A stretch of 64,000 nt of DNA. It comes from Lachnospiraceae bacterium. GTDB taxonomy: Bacteria > Bacillota > Clostridia > Lachnospirales > Lachnospiraceae. Below are positions 39,981 to 49,028 of the stretch, in pieces (positions within the stretch are counted from its first letter, which is position 1; the number at the start of each line of letters is the position of its first letter). The position numbers were made by a program, and so were the translations under genes. The stretch covers positions 6,416-70,415 of the forward strand of contig CAAGQC010000096.1 in the NCBI GenBank assembly GCA_900771995.1. The letters run 5' to 3'. The notes under the pieces were generated by a model. That model saw nothing but the letters and a program-made list of their open reading frames with translations. It was not told the DNA's origin and did no database searches.

Positions 39981-40850
39981 TTAAATTGCTATCATTTCAA
40001 TCAAGCCTTTCATTGCAGGATTTACATGCTTATCCTTATGAACCAGAATCTGTGAGAATACAGGGAATTCCGTTCCTACCCACTTTAGTTTTTTTAGCGT
40101 ATGGTTTATCAGCTCTTTCTCAACCACCATGTCAGGTATGAAGGCTACCCCCAGCTGATTTGCAGCAAATTGCTTTAATATTTCCTTGCTGCTCGTCTCC
40201 AGAGCAATATTGGGAGTAATGGATAATTTTGTAAGCGAATCGACCAACATAAGTCTGAAATTACAATCCTGTTCGGTAAGCAGGAGCGGAACATCCTTTA
40301 AATCATTCTCCGCAATACTGTCTGCAATCGGATATTGGGGGCTTGCATAAAAACCAAGGGTTTCCTGTTTTTTATGCAGCGTAAAAAGCTCATGGGTTTC
40401 TATTTTCGGATTGATCGTATATACCAAATCTAAAGCTCCGCTTTTCAGCAGTAACGGAAAGGTATTGTGATTGATAAAGGTAAGCTGAATTTTTATTTTT
40501 GGGAATTTTTCTTTGTATTGCATCAAAAGCCCCGGCAACCTGTTATAGCAAAGAGATTCCGAAACCCCCAATCTTAACACGCCTGTCGGTTCTTCCAATT
40601 TCGGCACTTCAAGTAAGATTTCTCTTTCAATCTGTAGCATTTTCTGTGCGTAAACAGACAGTCTTTCTCCTTCTTCGGTAAGTACAATGGTTTTTCCGAG
40701 TCTTTCAAATAGCAGACAGCCAAGTTCCTCCTCCAACTGCTTAATCTGCGTTGTAACCGTTGACTGTGCGTATCCCAGCATGTTTGCCGCTGCGGAAAAA
40801 TTTTTTGTCTCAGTGATCTTTAAAAATGTTTCCAACTGTACAATGGTCAT
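39981..40850 (-). CDS. LysR-family transcriptional regulator
   Basis: About 289 residues. The N-terminal winged helix (QLETFLKITETKNFSAAANM, GYAQSTVTTQIKQLEEELG, LFERLGKTIVLTEEGERL) and the substrate-binding domain (VLRLGVSESLCYNRLPGLL, LGVAFIPDMVVEKEL) are intact and of normal length. Start ATG 40850 with GGAGAG. It is divergent from the ABC exporter at 40959-43274, so it probably controls that exporter, as LysR regulators often act on a divergent neighbour. The effector is unknown. Confidence 0.9.
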   Translation of the reverse strand: MTIVQLETFLKITETKNFSAAANMLGYAQSTVTTQIKQLEEELGCLLFERLGKTIVLTEEGERLSVYAQKMLQIEREILLEVPKLEEPTGVLRLGVSESLCYNRLPGLLMQYKEKFPKIKIQLTFINHNTFPLLLKSGALDLVYTINPKIETHELFTLHKKQETLGFYASPQYPIADSIAENDLKDVPLLLTEQDCNFRLMLVDSLTKLSITPNIALETSSKEILKQFAANQLGVAFIPDMVVEKELINHTLKKLKWVGTEFPVFSQILVHKDKHVNPAMKGLIEMIAI

Positions 40851-40958
40851 TTTATTCTCTCCTATCATTTATTTTGAATATTTATTTCGTTTACTTCAAT
40901 TTTACTGATGTTCAAGTTAATGGTATTCTATAATAAAAATGATGGAGGTGCAAGAAAA

Positions 40959-41688
40959 ATGACGGATTCCGGAATTATTGCCGAACATTTAACAAAAACA
41001 TACAAAGGGAAAAAACGTACATTAATAACCGCTGTAAACGACATCTCCTTTACCGTCCCAATCGACAACCATAAAAATGCTTACCGGGATTCTTTCACCG
41101 GATTCCGGTATCATTTCCATAAATGGCATGAATTATAAGAAAAATCGCAAGGCGATCATGTCAAAAATAGGGGTTGTATTTGGACAGCGGAGTGTCCTTT
41201 GCTGGGATATCCCCGTACTCGAATCTTTTAAGCTCTTTAAGGATATGTACCGCATTCCCGAAAATACATACAGAGAAAACCTCGAACTTTTTTCTGATAT
41301 TTTAAATTTGCAGGAATTTATTGATAGGCCGCCCAGACTTTTAAGTCTGGGACAGAGAATGAAAGCTGATTTAGCTGCCGCTCTGCTTCACAACCCCGAA
41401 ATTCTGTTTCTGGACGAACCGACGATTGGAATCGATGTTTTGGCAAAAGCAAAGATACGGGAGTTTATCCTTAAAATAAATGAAGGTCGAAATACAACCA
41501 TTATCCTAACCACACACGATATTTTAGACATAGATGCCCTTTGCCGGAAAATGATTATCATTAACAATGGCTCTCTTTTGTATCACGGCACTTTGGATGA
41601 ATTAAAAAGCAGGTACCATACACCGGATGAGGGCACACCAAATTTGGAATATATTATCAAAAATATCTATAAGGGAGGGCACCTATGA
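40959..41688 (+). pseudogene. ABC exporter ATPase with the Walker A segment deleted
   Basis: The first ~35 codons from ATG 40959 (SD GGAGGTG) read as the start of an ABC-2 type ATPase (IIAEHLTKTYKGKKRTLITA, AVNDISFTVP). At about 41062 the frame shifts, and the family resumes with STTIKMLTGILSPDSGII. The block between (normally ~15 residues with GxxGxGK) is missing. The rest is complete: LLSLGQRMKADLAAALLHNPE (signature), ILFLDEPTIGID (Walker B) and TTHDILDI (switch). Without the P-loop lysine it cannot be a working ATPase. It is either a real lesion or a sequencing/assembly error. The stop overlaps the first permease start by four bases. Confidence 0.85.
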
Positions 41689-42476
41689 AACCATACATCG
41701 ACTATATTTTAATAGGCATGAAAGAGCATCTTGCTTATCCGGGTGCTGTGTGGGCGAAATTTTTTTCCCGGATTATATACCTGTATTTGCAATTTTCCAT
41801 ATGGAAAGCCCTTTTCGCATCAAACAGTCAAATAAATATGTCGTTAAACCAAAACGACACCCTGAAATATGTTGCTGTTGCCACAATTATTTCTACTTTT
41901 ATCGAATGCAATACCATAGACTGGCTGAATGCTCAGATTCAGACAGGAAACATTGCTCTGGATTTAATCAGACCCGTTAATTTCAAAGGCATGCTTTTCT
42001 TTCGGCAGCTTGGGGATACCATAGTAAAAATTATGTTTTACTGCATTCCGTTAAGCGTGGTTGTTGTTATTATTATGGGCAATCAGTTTTTGTGCCCCTC
42101 CCAATTTTTTTACGGTATCCTCTCAGTTATATTTGCATACGGTATTCAGTTTTTATATTCACTTATCATCGGTTTATTGGCATTCTGGCTGATTGTAACA
42201 TGGCCTCTTAATATGCTTTTAGGTGCCATATATAAGCTATTGTCAGGTGTATGGATTCCTGTAACAATGTTTCCGGATTTCCTATACAGAATCAACCTCT
42301 TTCTTCCATTTCGTGCAATATATGCAATTCCCGTTACGCTCTTAACGCAAAAAATGGAAGTGTACGATATCACCGTTGCTTTACTGACACAATTATTATG
42401 GATTGGCATTTTGTATCTTATCACGGAAATTGTATGGTTTGAGGGAAATCGCAAGCTGATTGTGCAGGGAGGATGA
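41685..42476 (+). CDS. ABC-2 type exporter permease, first subunit
   Basis: 263 residues, about six membrane helices, of the DUF990/ABC-2 permease type that comes in pairs with an ATPase of the NatA-like class. Blocks such as YVAVATIISTFIECNTIDWLN and GNIALDLIRPVNFKGMLFF (the conserved LxRPxN motif) are clear. The frame is intact over its full length. ATGA overlap with the ATPase gene indicates coupling. The exported compound is unknown; related systems have been linked to antibiotic or peptide export. Confidence 0.85.
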   Translation: MKPYIDYILIGMKEHLAYPGAVWAKFFSRIIYLYLQFSIWKALFASNSQINMSLNQNDTLKYVAVATIISTFIECNTIDWLNAQIQTGNIALDLIRPVNFKGMLFFRQLGDTIVKIMFYCIPLSVVVVIIMGNQFLCPSQFFYGILSVIFAYGIQFLYSLIIGLLAFWLIVTWPLNMLLGAIYKLLSGVWIPVTMFPDFLYRINLFLPFRAIYAIPVTLLTQKMEVYDITVALLTQLLWIGILYLITEIVWFEGNRKLIVQGG

Positions 42477-42479
42477 ACA

Positions 42480-43274
42480 GTGAATTATATTATGATATAT
42501 ATCAGATTTGTTATCATATATATGAAGGGCAAATTGGAGTATCACCTTTCACTTTTGTTTGAGTTAGTTGCAAATACCATTTTAATCGGAGTTTATTTTG
42601 CCGGTTTCTATGTCATATTCTGCAATTTTGAAAGTATTGCCGGTTGGAACAAATACGAGGTTCTCTTTATGTTTACAACAAGCTGGCTGTCCTATTCTTT
42701 CAGCTGTTTTTTCTTCTGGAGTCCGATGCGTGATATCGGCGAGCTGGTTCGAAGCGGTAAATTTGATCTGTACCTGATACGCCCGATCAGTCCATTTACC
42801 TATCTGGTTTTACAACAGTTTCAATATACATTCCTGCCCAGAATGTTTTTTTCGGTATTTTTTTGGATATACAGCCTAAAAAAGCTTGAGATATCATGGA
42901 GTTCCGTAACAATAGCCTATTATCTCCTGACTTTGATTTCCGGTTTTATCATTTTTTCCGCAATCACTGTGATTACCGGCACAATTAGCTTTTGGACAGT
43001 TAAAAGTGAAGAAATAGTTTCCCTGCTGACCGATAACAACTATGGACTGAAAAATTTCTGCGATTACCCAATACAAATTTACTCAAGAGGAATACCATTC
43101 CTGCTTACATTTATCGTGCCATATGCTTTAACCGGCTATTACCCTGTGGCAAATCTGCTTGACAAACATCTGCCATATACATGGATTGCATATACCTCGC
43201 CGGTTATTGCTATAATTATAGCAATAACCGCTTATAAATTCTGGCATATTGGTTTGAAGCATTATGGGAAATAA
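42480..43274 (+). CDS. ABC-2 type exporter permease, second subunit
   Basis: 264 residues with about six membrane helices and the paired-permease motif GKFDLYLIRPISPFTYL. It starts with GTG at 42480, with GGGAGG seven bases ahead and only three bases after the first permease. It completes a 1+1+1 exporter (ATPase, two permeases). Both permeases are intact although the ATPase gene is broken. Confidence 0.85.
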   Translation: MNYIMIYIRFVIIYMKGKLEYHLSLLFELVANTILIGVYFAGFYVIFCNFESIAGWNKYEVLFMFTTSWLSYSFSCFFFWSPMRDIGELVRSGKFDLYLIRPISPFTYLVLQQFQYTFLPRMFFSVFFWIYSLKKLEISWSSVTIAYYLLTLISGFIIFSAITVITGTISFWTVKSEEIVSLLTDNNYGLKNFCDYPIQIYSRGIPFLLTFIVPYALTGYYPVANLLDKHLPYTWIAYTSPVIAIIIAITAYKFWHIGLKHYGK

Positions 43275-43478
43275 AATCAGCAATCAGTAGAAAATAAACA
43301 ACGTATTTGGGTAGTACTCACCATAAACCTCCTTCAAATATTGCTACTGGCATCCTGCACCGATAGCATACTCTTCAAAATTCAAAAATGAACTATTTTT
43401 ATATTCGTAAAAAATCTATAACCGAATATAGGCAAATCCTATATGGTTCAACGAAGCGTGTCGACATGCACACATAAA
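43275..43478. other. intergenic region without a recognised gene
   Basis: Between the exporter and the mutase gene, which converge. One imperfect stem (AACCGAATATAGG / CCTATATGGTT, 43419-43449) is visible and may end the exporter transcript, though it lacks a T-run. No gene was seen. Confidence 0.4.
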
Positions 43479-43511
43479 AAGCACCGGCCCGCCTATTGCG
43501 AACCGGCACTT
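43479..43511 (-). terminator. terminator after the beta-phosphoglucomutase gene
   Basis: On the minus strand AAGTGCCGG and CCGGTGCTT pair with two G-U pairs, followed by TTTTATG, starting 17 bases past the pgmB stop. Confidence 0.7.
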
Positions 43512-43527
43512 TACTTAATCAAAAACG

Positions 43528-44166
43528 TTATAGTATTTCCAACAGGTTTCTTAAGTATTTTATGGAAATTTCACAATCAGGTATATTTTCTGCTGACCAA
43601 ATTCCAATTGCATGAAATTTGCCCGAATATGCAGCCTTTATACCTGACGTAGCGTCCTCAATTACCATTGCCTCCTCCGGCTGAATTCCAAGTTTCTTCG
43701 CTGCCAGTAAAAAAACTTCCGGGTCGGGTTTTGATCGTTTAATCTGGTTTCCGTCAACTACTGCGTCAAAAAAATCCGTCAGTCCCAGGCATTTTAATAT
43801 GGTACCTGCATTTTTACTGGAAGAACCAATAGCCAGTAAATACCCCCTCTTGTGCAGCGTCTGCAAGGTGTATAATGTTTCCTCCGATAAATCCTTCGGC
43901 GTCATTTCTGCCAGATACTTCTGATATATCCTATTTTTCTCTTCGGCAAGTCTTGCTTTTTCTTCATCAGAGTACTCTGCCGCATGTTCTCCCAGCATGA
44001 TTTCAAGGCTCTCCATACGTCCGACTCCGCGAAGCTTCCTATTTGCTGTACGGTCAAATGGAATATGCAGCCTGTCTGCAAGAGTTTTCCATGCCCTATA
44101 ATGGTAATCATCTGTGTAGCAGATTACGCCGTCCAAGTCAAAAATAATACCTTTAATCTGCTTCAT
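43528..44166 (-). CDS. pgmB: beta-phosphoglucomutase
   Basis: 212 residues, HAD superfamily with C1 cap. Motif I is FDLDGVICYTDDYHYRAWK (Asp10 phosphoacceptor, Asp12), the cap has GVGRMESLEIML, motif II is IGSSSKNA, and motif III/IV is KPDPEVFLLAAKKLG and VIEDATSGIKAA. The residues match beta-PGM, not the sugar phosphatases. It converts beta-D-glucose 1-phosphate to glucose 6-phosphate, the needed next step after a GH65 phosphorylase such as the one encoded at 52035-54029. Start ATG 44166 with AGGA, seven bases after the GH-D gene. It is the last gene of the operon. Confidence 0.92.
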   Translation of the reverse strand: MKQIKGIIFDLDGVICYTDDYHYRAWKTLADRLHIPFDRTANRKLRGVGRMESLEIMLGEHAAEYSDEEKARLAEEKNRIYQKYLAEMTPKDLSEETLYTLQTLHKRGYLLAIGSSSKNAGTILKCLGLTDFFDAVVDGNQIKRSKPDPEVFLLAAKKLGIQPEEAMVIEDATSGIKAAYSGKFHAIGIWSAENIPDCEISIKYLRNLLEIL

Positions 44167-44173
44167 CTTTTTC

Positions 44174-45520
44174 CTACACCATCCTTGCGGAATCAGGAAT
44201 AATCGATATAATCCTGCATCCATGCGGTTCTAAAACCGCTTCAAAATGGTCTGAGACGCCCAAATCCTTCTTTAACCACAAATCCCGTATTTTGCCTTTC
44301 GAAATACCGATTTTTTCTTCAAAATCAATATTACATTCCTTCTCTTTGTTATCACGGTTAAATATACCAACGATTCTTTCGCCGTTTGTTTTTGTTCCAG
44401 TCCAGATTTCGCTCTCAGGATTTTTTATGTCGTCAGAGAGCGGAAAACAGACCACTCCCTCTTTATTTAATCCCAGGAGCTCCGTGTTCTGATAAATCCA
44501 GCCGCTGTCGCCAATCGAATCATACTGGTCAGCAATGTCTAACGGAGCACCGGAAAGGATACATAACGATACCGCACTCTTTCTTTCTTCATCGTTATCA
44601 AATGTATTTAACCTCAGCATATCCGCATCCATAATCATATTGTGTTCATAAAACTTTCTAGACCAATAAATTAAGCCATCAAAGGGTGTGGTAAACTGTG
44701 ACCAGTAATCAAAACGAATTCCTCTATTCTTATCACTGAAATTCAGCCATCCGCCGGTACCGCAGTCCTCATTAATTCTTGCCATTGAACCCATACCAAA
44801 TTCATTTTCGCCATCATGTTTCAGATGAGGCATTACCAGACTGATCATGATTTTATCACCTGCTGCCTCACGTATCCATTTCAGTGCAGTTCTGTAGTTT
44901 TTCACGCCATGGTCTCTTCCGATTTTTGTTCCTTTATCATAACCGTCTTCATACCACGAAATAAAGTCGATTCTCAAGAAATCAACCTTGTTATCAATGA
45001 AGAACTGAACATAGCCCTGAATATATTCCTTGGCTCCTGGTCTGTTCACATCCACCCAAAACAACGATTTATCCCCATTATAATAGGAAAATCGATCTCC
45101 TTTAAGTGATTGATTGTCACCCTCAAAAATATAATCTGTATCTGTTATATCATGAACCGGGATATCCGTACCCACAACCTTATAGTGGGAATCATTCACA
45201 GCTTTCGGGCTAATCCACAGCGGATTATAATAAACACCAAGAGCAAGTCCGCGCTCATTACAATAATCAGACCAATACAACCAGTCATGCTTCCATGTAT
45301 CATGGTGTTTCAAAAGGTAACCATTCTCATTCAAGCAAAACGAATCCTCTATCCAGCCATCCGTGCATATCATTTCGTATCCGTACGGAACATAATTTTT
45401 GGCAATCCAGTCAACATTGTCCTTAAATCTGTCCTCCGGCATATAGGAATTATTGGTAACCTGATATTCATAAGTGCACCAATAGAGCGGGCCGGTTTTT
45501 TTCTCTAAAGATAATCTCAT
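44174..45520 (-). CDS. clan GH-D (GH27/GH36-like) glycosidase
   Basis: About 448 residues: a (beta/alpha)8 barrel followed by a C-terminal beta domain. The barrel shows GYEMICTDGWIEDSF, GLALGVYYNPLWISP, the nucleophile in VDFLRIDFISW (Asp185) and the acid/base region MARINEDCG (Asp252), in the order found in clan GH-D alpha-galactosidases and related isomalto-enzymes. It has no signal peptide, so it works on imported sugar. In this operon with GH65 and pgmB the substrate may be an alpha-glucoside or alpha-galactoside. ATG 45520 (MRLSLEKK) is better spaced from GGAG than the ATG two codons earlier. Confidence 0.75.
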   Translation of the reverse strand: MRLSLEKKTGPLYWCTYEYQVTNNSYMPEDRFKDNVDWIAKNYVPYGYEMICTDGWIEDSFCLNENGYLLKHHDTWKHDWLYWSDYCNERGLALGVYYNPLWISPKAVNDSHYKVVGTDIPVHDITDTDYIFEGDNQSLKGDRFSYYNGDKSLFWVDVNRPGAKEYIQGYVQFFIDNKVDFLRIDFISWYEDGYDKGTKIGRDHGVKNYRTALKWIREAAGDKIMISLVMPHLKHDGENEFGMGSMARINEDCGTGGWLNFSDKNRGIRFDYWSQFTTPFDGLIYWSRKFYEHNMIMDADMLRLNTFDNDEERKSAVSLCILSGAPLDIADQYDSIGDSGWIYQNTELLGLNKEGVVCFPLSDDIKNPESEIWTGTKTNGERIVGIFNRDNKEKECNIDFEEKIGISKGKIRDLWLKKDLGVSDHFEAVLEPHGCRIISIIPDSARMV

Positions 45521-45587
45521 AATCATTTTCTCCTGTTTAGTTGTTTCTTGTAATATGTTGTCCTTTCAGCCTGTGGCACTAACATTG

Positions 45588-46427
45588 TTATCCTTTGACA
45601 GCACCATCTGTAAGTCCCTGCTGCATAAACTGCTTCTGAAAAACAACAAAAACAGCAATAATCGGGATAACGGCAATTACCGATCCTGCAAATAGCAGAC
45701 CATAATTGGTTGCATGTTGTCCCTTGAACATCTGAAGTGCAACAGGGAGTGTTCTCTTTGTTTCTGATTTCACAAATGTTAACACTGTAAACAAATCATT
45801 CCAGTATCCCGTAAACGCAAATATTGCGGAAGTACTTATAGCCGGCTTGGAAATCGGCACTACCAAGCTTATCAGAATTCGAAATCTGGATGCACCGTCC
45901 AGCATCATGGATTCCTCCAGTTCCTTGGGAATGCTTTCAAAAAAGCCACGGTAGAAGAAAGTATTACCTGCAATGCACATCGATGTCCACAGTAAAAGCA
46001 CAGCGGAATACCGGTCAACCAATTTAAAGGAATTCATTACGGTATACTGAGAAATAATCGCCAGCTGTGCCGGAATCATCATCGTTGCAAGAAAAAGGTT
46101 GAAAATTGCTTCTTTTCCAGGGAATTCAAATCTCGAGAACCCATAGGAAACCACTACCGAAATCACTACATTCAGGCACATACCGCCGACAGATAAAAAT
46201 CCGGAATTAAGGATATATCTGAAGAAATGATTATCCACCCATACGGTATTATAATTTTTAAAATTTAACGGAAGCTCCGGAAAAAGCAACGGCTTATCAG
46301 GAAGAATTCCCTTAATATTACTAAACGATGTCGCAACCATTGTCATAAACGGCATGATGCATACCAAACACAAGAAAATCAATACTATATGAAATATCAG
46401 GTTAACTAAAAGCTCTTTTCTTTTCAT
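45588..46427 (-). CDS. sugar ABC transporter permease (MalG type)
   Basis: 279 residues, six membrane helices, the permease loop ELEESMMLDGASRFRILIS, and the usual ending MQQGLTDGAVKG. ATG 46427 (MKRKELLV) has CGGAGG ahead; the longer reading overlaps the partner gene. It works with the MalF-type permease and the binding protein upstream in the operon. As in the first system, no ATPase gene accompanies it. Confidence 0.93.
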   Translation of the reverse strand: MKRKELLVNLIFHIVLIFLCLVCIMPFMTMVATSFSNIKGILPDKPLLFPELPLNFKNYNTVWVDNHFFRYILNSGFLSVGGMCLNVVISVVVSYGFSRFEFPGKEAIFNLFLATMMIPAQLAIISQYTVMNSFKLVDRYSAVLLLWTSMCIAGNTFFYRGFFESIPKELEESMMLDGASRFRILISLVVPISKPAISTSAIFAFTGYWNDLFTVLTFVKSETKRTLPVALQMFKGQHATNYGLLFAGSVIAVIPIIAVFVVFQKQFMQQGLTDGAVKG

Positions 46428-46458
46428 GCTTCCTCCGTTACTAACCAAAACCATTCTA

Positions 46459-47433
46459 TTAATATTCGGTTTTTCCGTATCCCATTTTTTTCTTTAATAT
46501 CATGGACACTATGAAAACAAACACACCCATGAAGATACCGCACGCCGCAGCATAGCTGAATTCAAAGTAGTTGAAAGCTCTCGTATAAATATAATCGAGC
46601 ATAACATCAGTAGTACCAAGTGGTCCTCCCTCTGTGAGCAGAAAGACCTGAATAAAGATATTCATTGCGCCGTTAATAAGGTTGACTATCAAATAGAATA
46701 TAGTTGCCTTCGTACATGGAATAGTAATATAAAAAAAACTTTTCCAGAAGTTAGCTCCATCAATTCTCGCCACTTCATAAAGATCACGCGGTACGCCGGT
46801 AAGTGCGGCAAGATATATAATCATTACCCAGCCAAAGCCTTTCCAAATCGTCGCAATCCATATAACCGCATTGGCAGTCCATGTATTGGAGAACCACGAG
46901 ATTGGCTCACTAATAATGTGCAAATGCAATAAGATAAAATTGGCAAGACTGCCCGAATCTGAACTGAAAATGTATTCGAATATGTTTGCCACTACAACCC
47001 AATCGCAGATAACCGCAACATATAAAATGACTTTATAGATATTTTTACAGACCCTAACCCTGTGAACCATAACGGCCGCCAATACGCCCAATATCATCTG
47101 ACCGGGAACAGTTACCAGCACGGCAAGAATACTGTTTCTGAAGGAAAGCCAAAAATAATAGCCGTCACTGCCCTTTACCGTTATATCTGTAAAGATTTTT
47201 TTGAAATTTGCCAACCCGATAAAAGGATGTTTTGTTCCGGGAAGAATGCTGTAATCTGTAGTTGCAATATATAAGTTTTTAATTTGAGGATACAACACAA
47301 ACACGGTAAATAAAACCAATGGAATTCCAATAAAAGGCAGAACCTCAATCCACTGTTTCAAGCCCGTTGTATAACGGTTTTCCGCCTTTTTCCTGTTTTT
47401 CAAGTCTACATATCCTTTATTTTTTGCTTTCAT
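46459..47433 (-). CDS. sugar ABC transporter permease (MalF type)
   Basis: About 324 residues with six membrane helices and the loop LYEVARIDGANFWKSFFYI. Start ATG 47433 (MKAKNKGYVD) with GAGGAG somewhat far (12 bases) ahead. The longer reading from 47526 runs through the hairpin after the binding-protein gene and is not credible. It pairs with the MalG-type permease. Confidence 0.92.
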   Translation of the reverse strand: MKAKNKGYVDLKNRKKAENRYTTGLKQWIEVLPFIGIPLVLFTVFVLYPQIKNLYIATTDYSILPGTKHPFIGLANFKKIFTDITVKGSDGYYFWLSFRNSILAVLVTVPGQMILGVLAAVMVHRVRVCKNIYKVILYVAVICDWVVVANIFEYIFSSDSGSLANFILLHLHIISEPISWFSNTWTANAVIWIATIWKGFGWVMIIYLAALTGVPRDLYEVARIDGANFWKSFFYITIPCTKATIFYLIVNLINGAMNIFIQVFLLTEGGPLGTTDVMLDYIYTRAFNYFEFSYAAACGIFMGVFVFIVSMILKKKMGYGKTEY

Positions 47434-47491
47434 ACACCATCCATTCTCCTCAATCTTTACTCCGCTTATAGATTTGGAAAATCTTTTTATA

Positions 47492-47525
47492 TGAACCATC
47501 GGATTATTGAAAATCCGATGGTTCA
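47492..47525 (-). other. intercistronic stem-loop between binding-protein and permease genes
   Basis: Perfect 14-bp arms TGAACCATCGGATT and AATCCGATGGTTCA with a 6-base loop, nine bases past the binding-protein stop; no U-run. It corresponds to the hairpin at 33124-33156 and may keep binding-protein mRNA at a higher level than permease mRNA. Confidence 0.65.
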
Positions 47526-47534
47526 TAAGACTAT

Positions 47535-48863
47535 TTAGTCAGCTAGTAAAGCATCTATCTCGCCCGCTAACTTATCCAGTGTCTCTTTTGCTCCTGCTTC
47601 ATGGCGGAACACCTGTTCAAATGCAATATTAATCTTCTCATCTATCTTTTCCCAATTTGCATTTGGAATTCTGGCCACAGAAGTCTCTAACTGCTGGAGA
47701 CATGCAGCCATAACAGGATTCTGTAAAACCTCTTCAGAATCTGCCGCAGTCTTTGTAGGCGGAACAACCGAACCCTGAACTGCCATCGGAATCATAGCCT
47801 CATCGCTGGAAAGATACTTCATCAGAAGCCATGCTTCTTCATTATGTTTGCCATTGTTAAACATAACTACATTCTCTCCGCCAACAACGGAAATACTTCC
47901 GGCTGATCCGGCAGGAAGAAGGTCTCCATAAGCATATTTATCCTTTTCCTCTTCTGTAGTACATGCGGGGAACCACGGACCTTCTGCCATCATAAGCACC
48001 TGATCACCGGTAATTCCTCCCCATGCATCAGGAGAACCACCTAAAAGTGCCGGTGACATAATTCCCTCATCACTCCACTGAACAAGTGTTTCAAGTGCCT
48101 TTACGCTTGCTTCGCTATTAATATAACCGGTTGCCGTAGAATATGCATCGTCTGTAAAAGTACCACCAAGAGAATAGAAATACGGCATGAGCTGCCAGCA
48201 AGTAACGCCGCCGCAGCCAATCAAATATTCACCCTCACCTAACTTATTTTTTGCCGCCACAAGTTCGTCATATGTCTTTGGCAACGAATCAAAACCGGCC
48301 TTTTCCAAAAGCGCTAAATTATAGAATGCAAACGTTGTATTTGTACTATTCGGAAGTCCGTAGTGCTTTCCGTTATAAAGGTTAGTATTGAGGGGACCTT
48401 CGAAGAAGTTATCTGCCAGTTCCTCATAACCTTCCAAATCATCAACCTCGACAAGTGCCCCCATCTTTGCAAATTCAGGCGTCCAGATAATATCCAATCT
48501 CATTACATCTGGCGCCGTGCCGCTGGAGATGGCAGTAATCAGCTGCTGTTTTAATCCATCTGTCGGCATTGTTACTGATTCCACAGTAATCCACGGATAT
48601 TTTTCCTCAAATGCCGGGATAATCACATTGTTTAATACTGGCGTTTCCGCCTCGCCGTGAGTGTTCCAATAAACAAGCGTAACCGGTTCATGTTCTTCAT
48701 TATCAGCCACTTCAGTTTCGTCCTGTCCCTGTGTGGTTCCAGTCTCATCCTGTCCTTGCGCAGTGTCAGTTTTGTTTGTACCCGCATCAGACGAGCATGC
48801 GGTAAGTACCATAATCATTACGAGTACAAATGCGATCATCGAAAAAAATTTCTTGCTCTTCAT
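47535..48863 (-). CDS. sugar ABC transporter solute-binding lipoprotein
   Basis: 442 residues of the family 1 solute-binding proteins. The lipoprotein signal (MIAFVLVMIMVLTACSS) is followed by a linker with a short duplicated motif (QGQDETGTTQGQDETE). Domain blocks SSGTAPDVMRLDIIWTPEFA and GDQVLMMAEGPWFP are typical. It delivers an oligosaccharide to the two permeases downstream. It is the first gene after the LacI regulator in this direction, with a 165-base gap that holds a stem-loop and presumably its promoter. Confidence 0.92.
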   Translation of the reverse strand: MKSKKFFSMIAFVLVMIMVLTACSSDAGTNKTDTAQGQDETGTTQGQDETEVADNEEHEPVTLVYWNTHGEAETPVLNNVIIPAFEEKYPWITVESVTMPTDGLKQQLITAISSGTAPDVMRLDIIWTPEFAKMGALVEVDDLEGYEELADNFFEGPLNTNLYNGKHYGLPNSTNTTFAFYNLALLEKAGFDSLPKTYDELVAAKNKLGEGEYLIGCGGVTCWQLMPYFYSLGGTFTDDAYSTATGYINSEASVKALETLVQWSDEGIMSPALLGGSPDAWGGITGDQVLMMAEGPWFPACTTEEEKDKYAYGDLLPAGSAGSISVVGGENVVMFNNGKHNEEAWLLMKYLSSDEAMIPMAVQGSVVPPTKTAADSEEVLQNPVMAACLQQLETSVARIPNANWEKIDEKINIAFEQVFRHEAGAKETLDKLAGEIDALLAD

Positions 48864-49028
48864 TGTTCATCTTCTCCTCATTTTTAATGAATACATTGAT
48901 TTTTTATCTCTTTTCGCCTATAATGAATTTTAACGAAAAGGATTGCACCTTTTTACTGTCGGTTTGCACGAACTTTAGCGGGGTCGTGCAGACCGTTTTT
49001 TCACCTCCTCTTTCTTTCTGCAAGTGCA
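48864..49028 (-). promoter_or_regulatory. leader region of the second transporter operon
   Basis: On the minus strand TGCACGA and TCGTGCA pair (48965-48992) just after the LacI gene, without a U-run. A possible -10 (TATAGG) lies near 48912-48917 with no strong -35. Translation starts after GAGGAG. Whether the operon is read through from lacI or has its own promoter is unclear. Confidence 0.4.

Noticed and set aside
39938..40141. 67-codon plus-strand gene
   Set aside because: No SD, overlaps the end of a well-supported LysR gene and shows no family features; at best a fragment.
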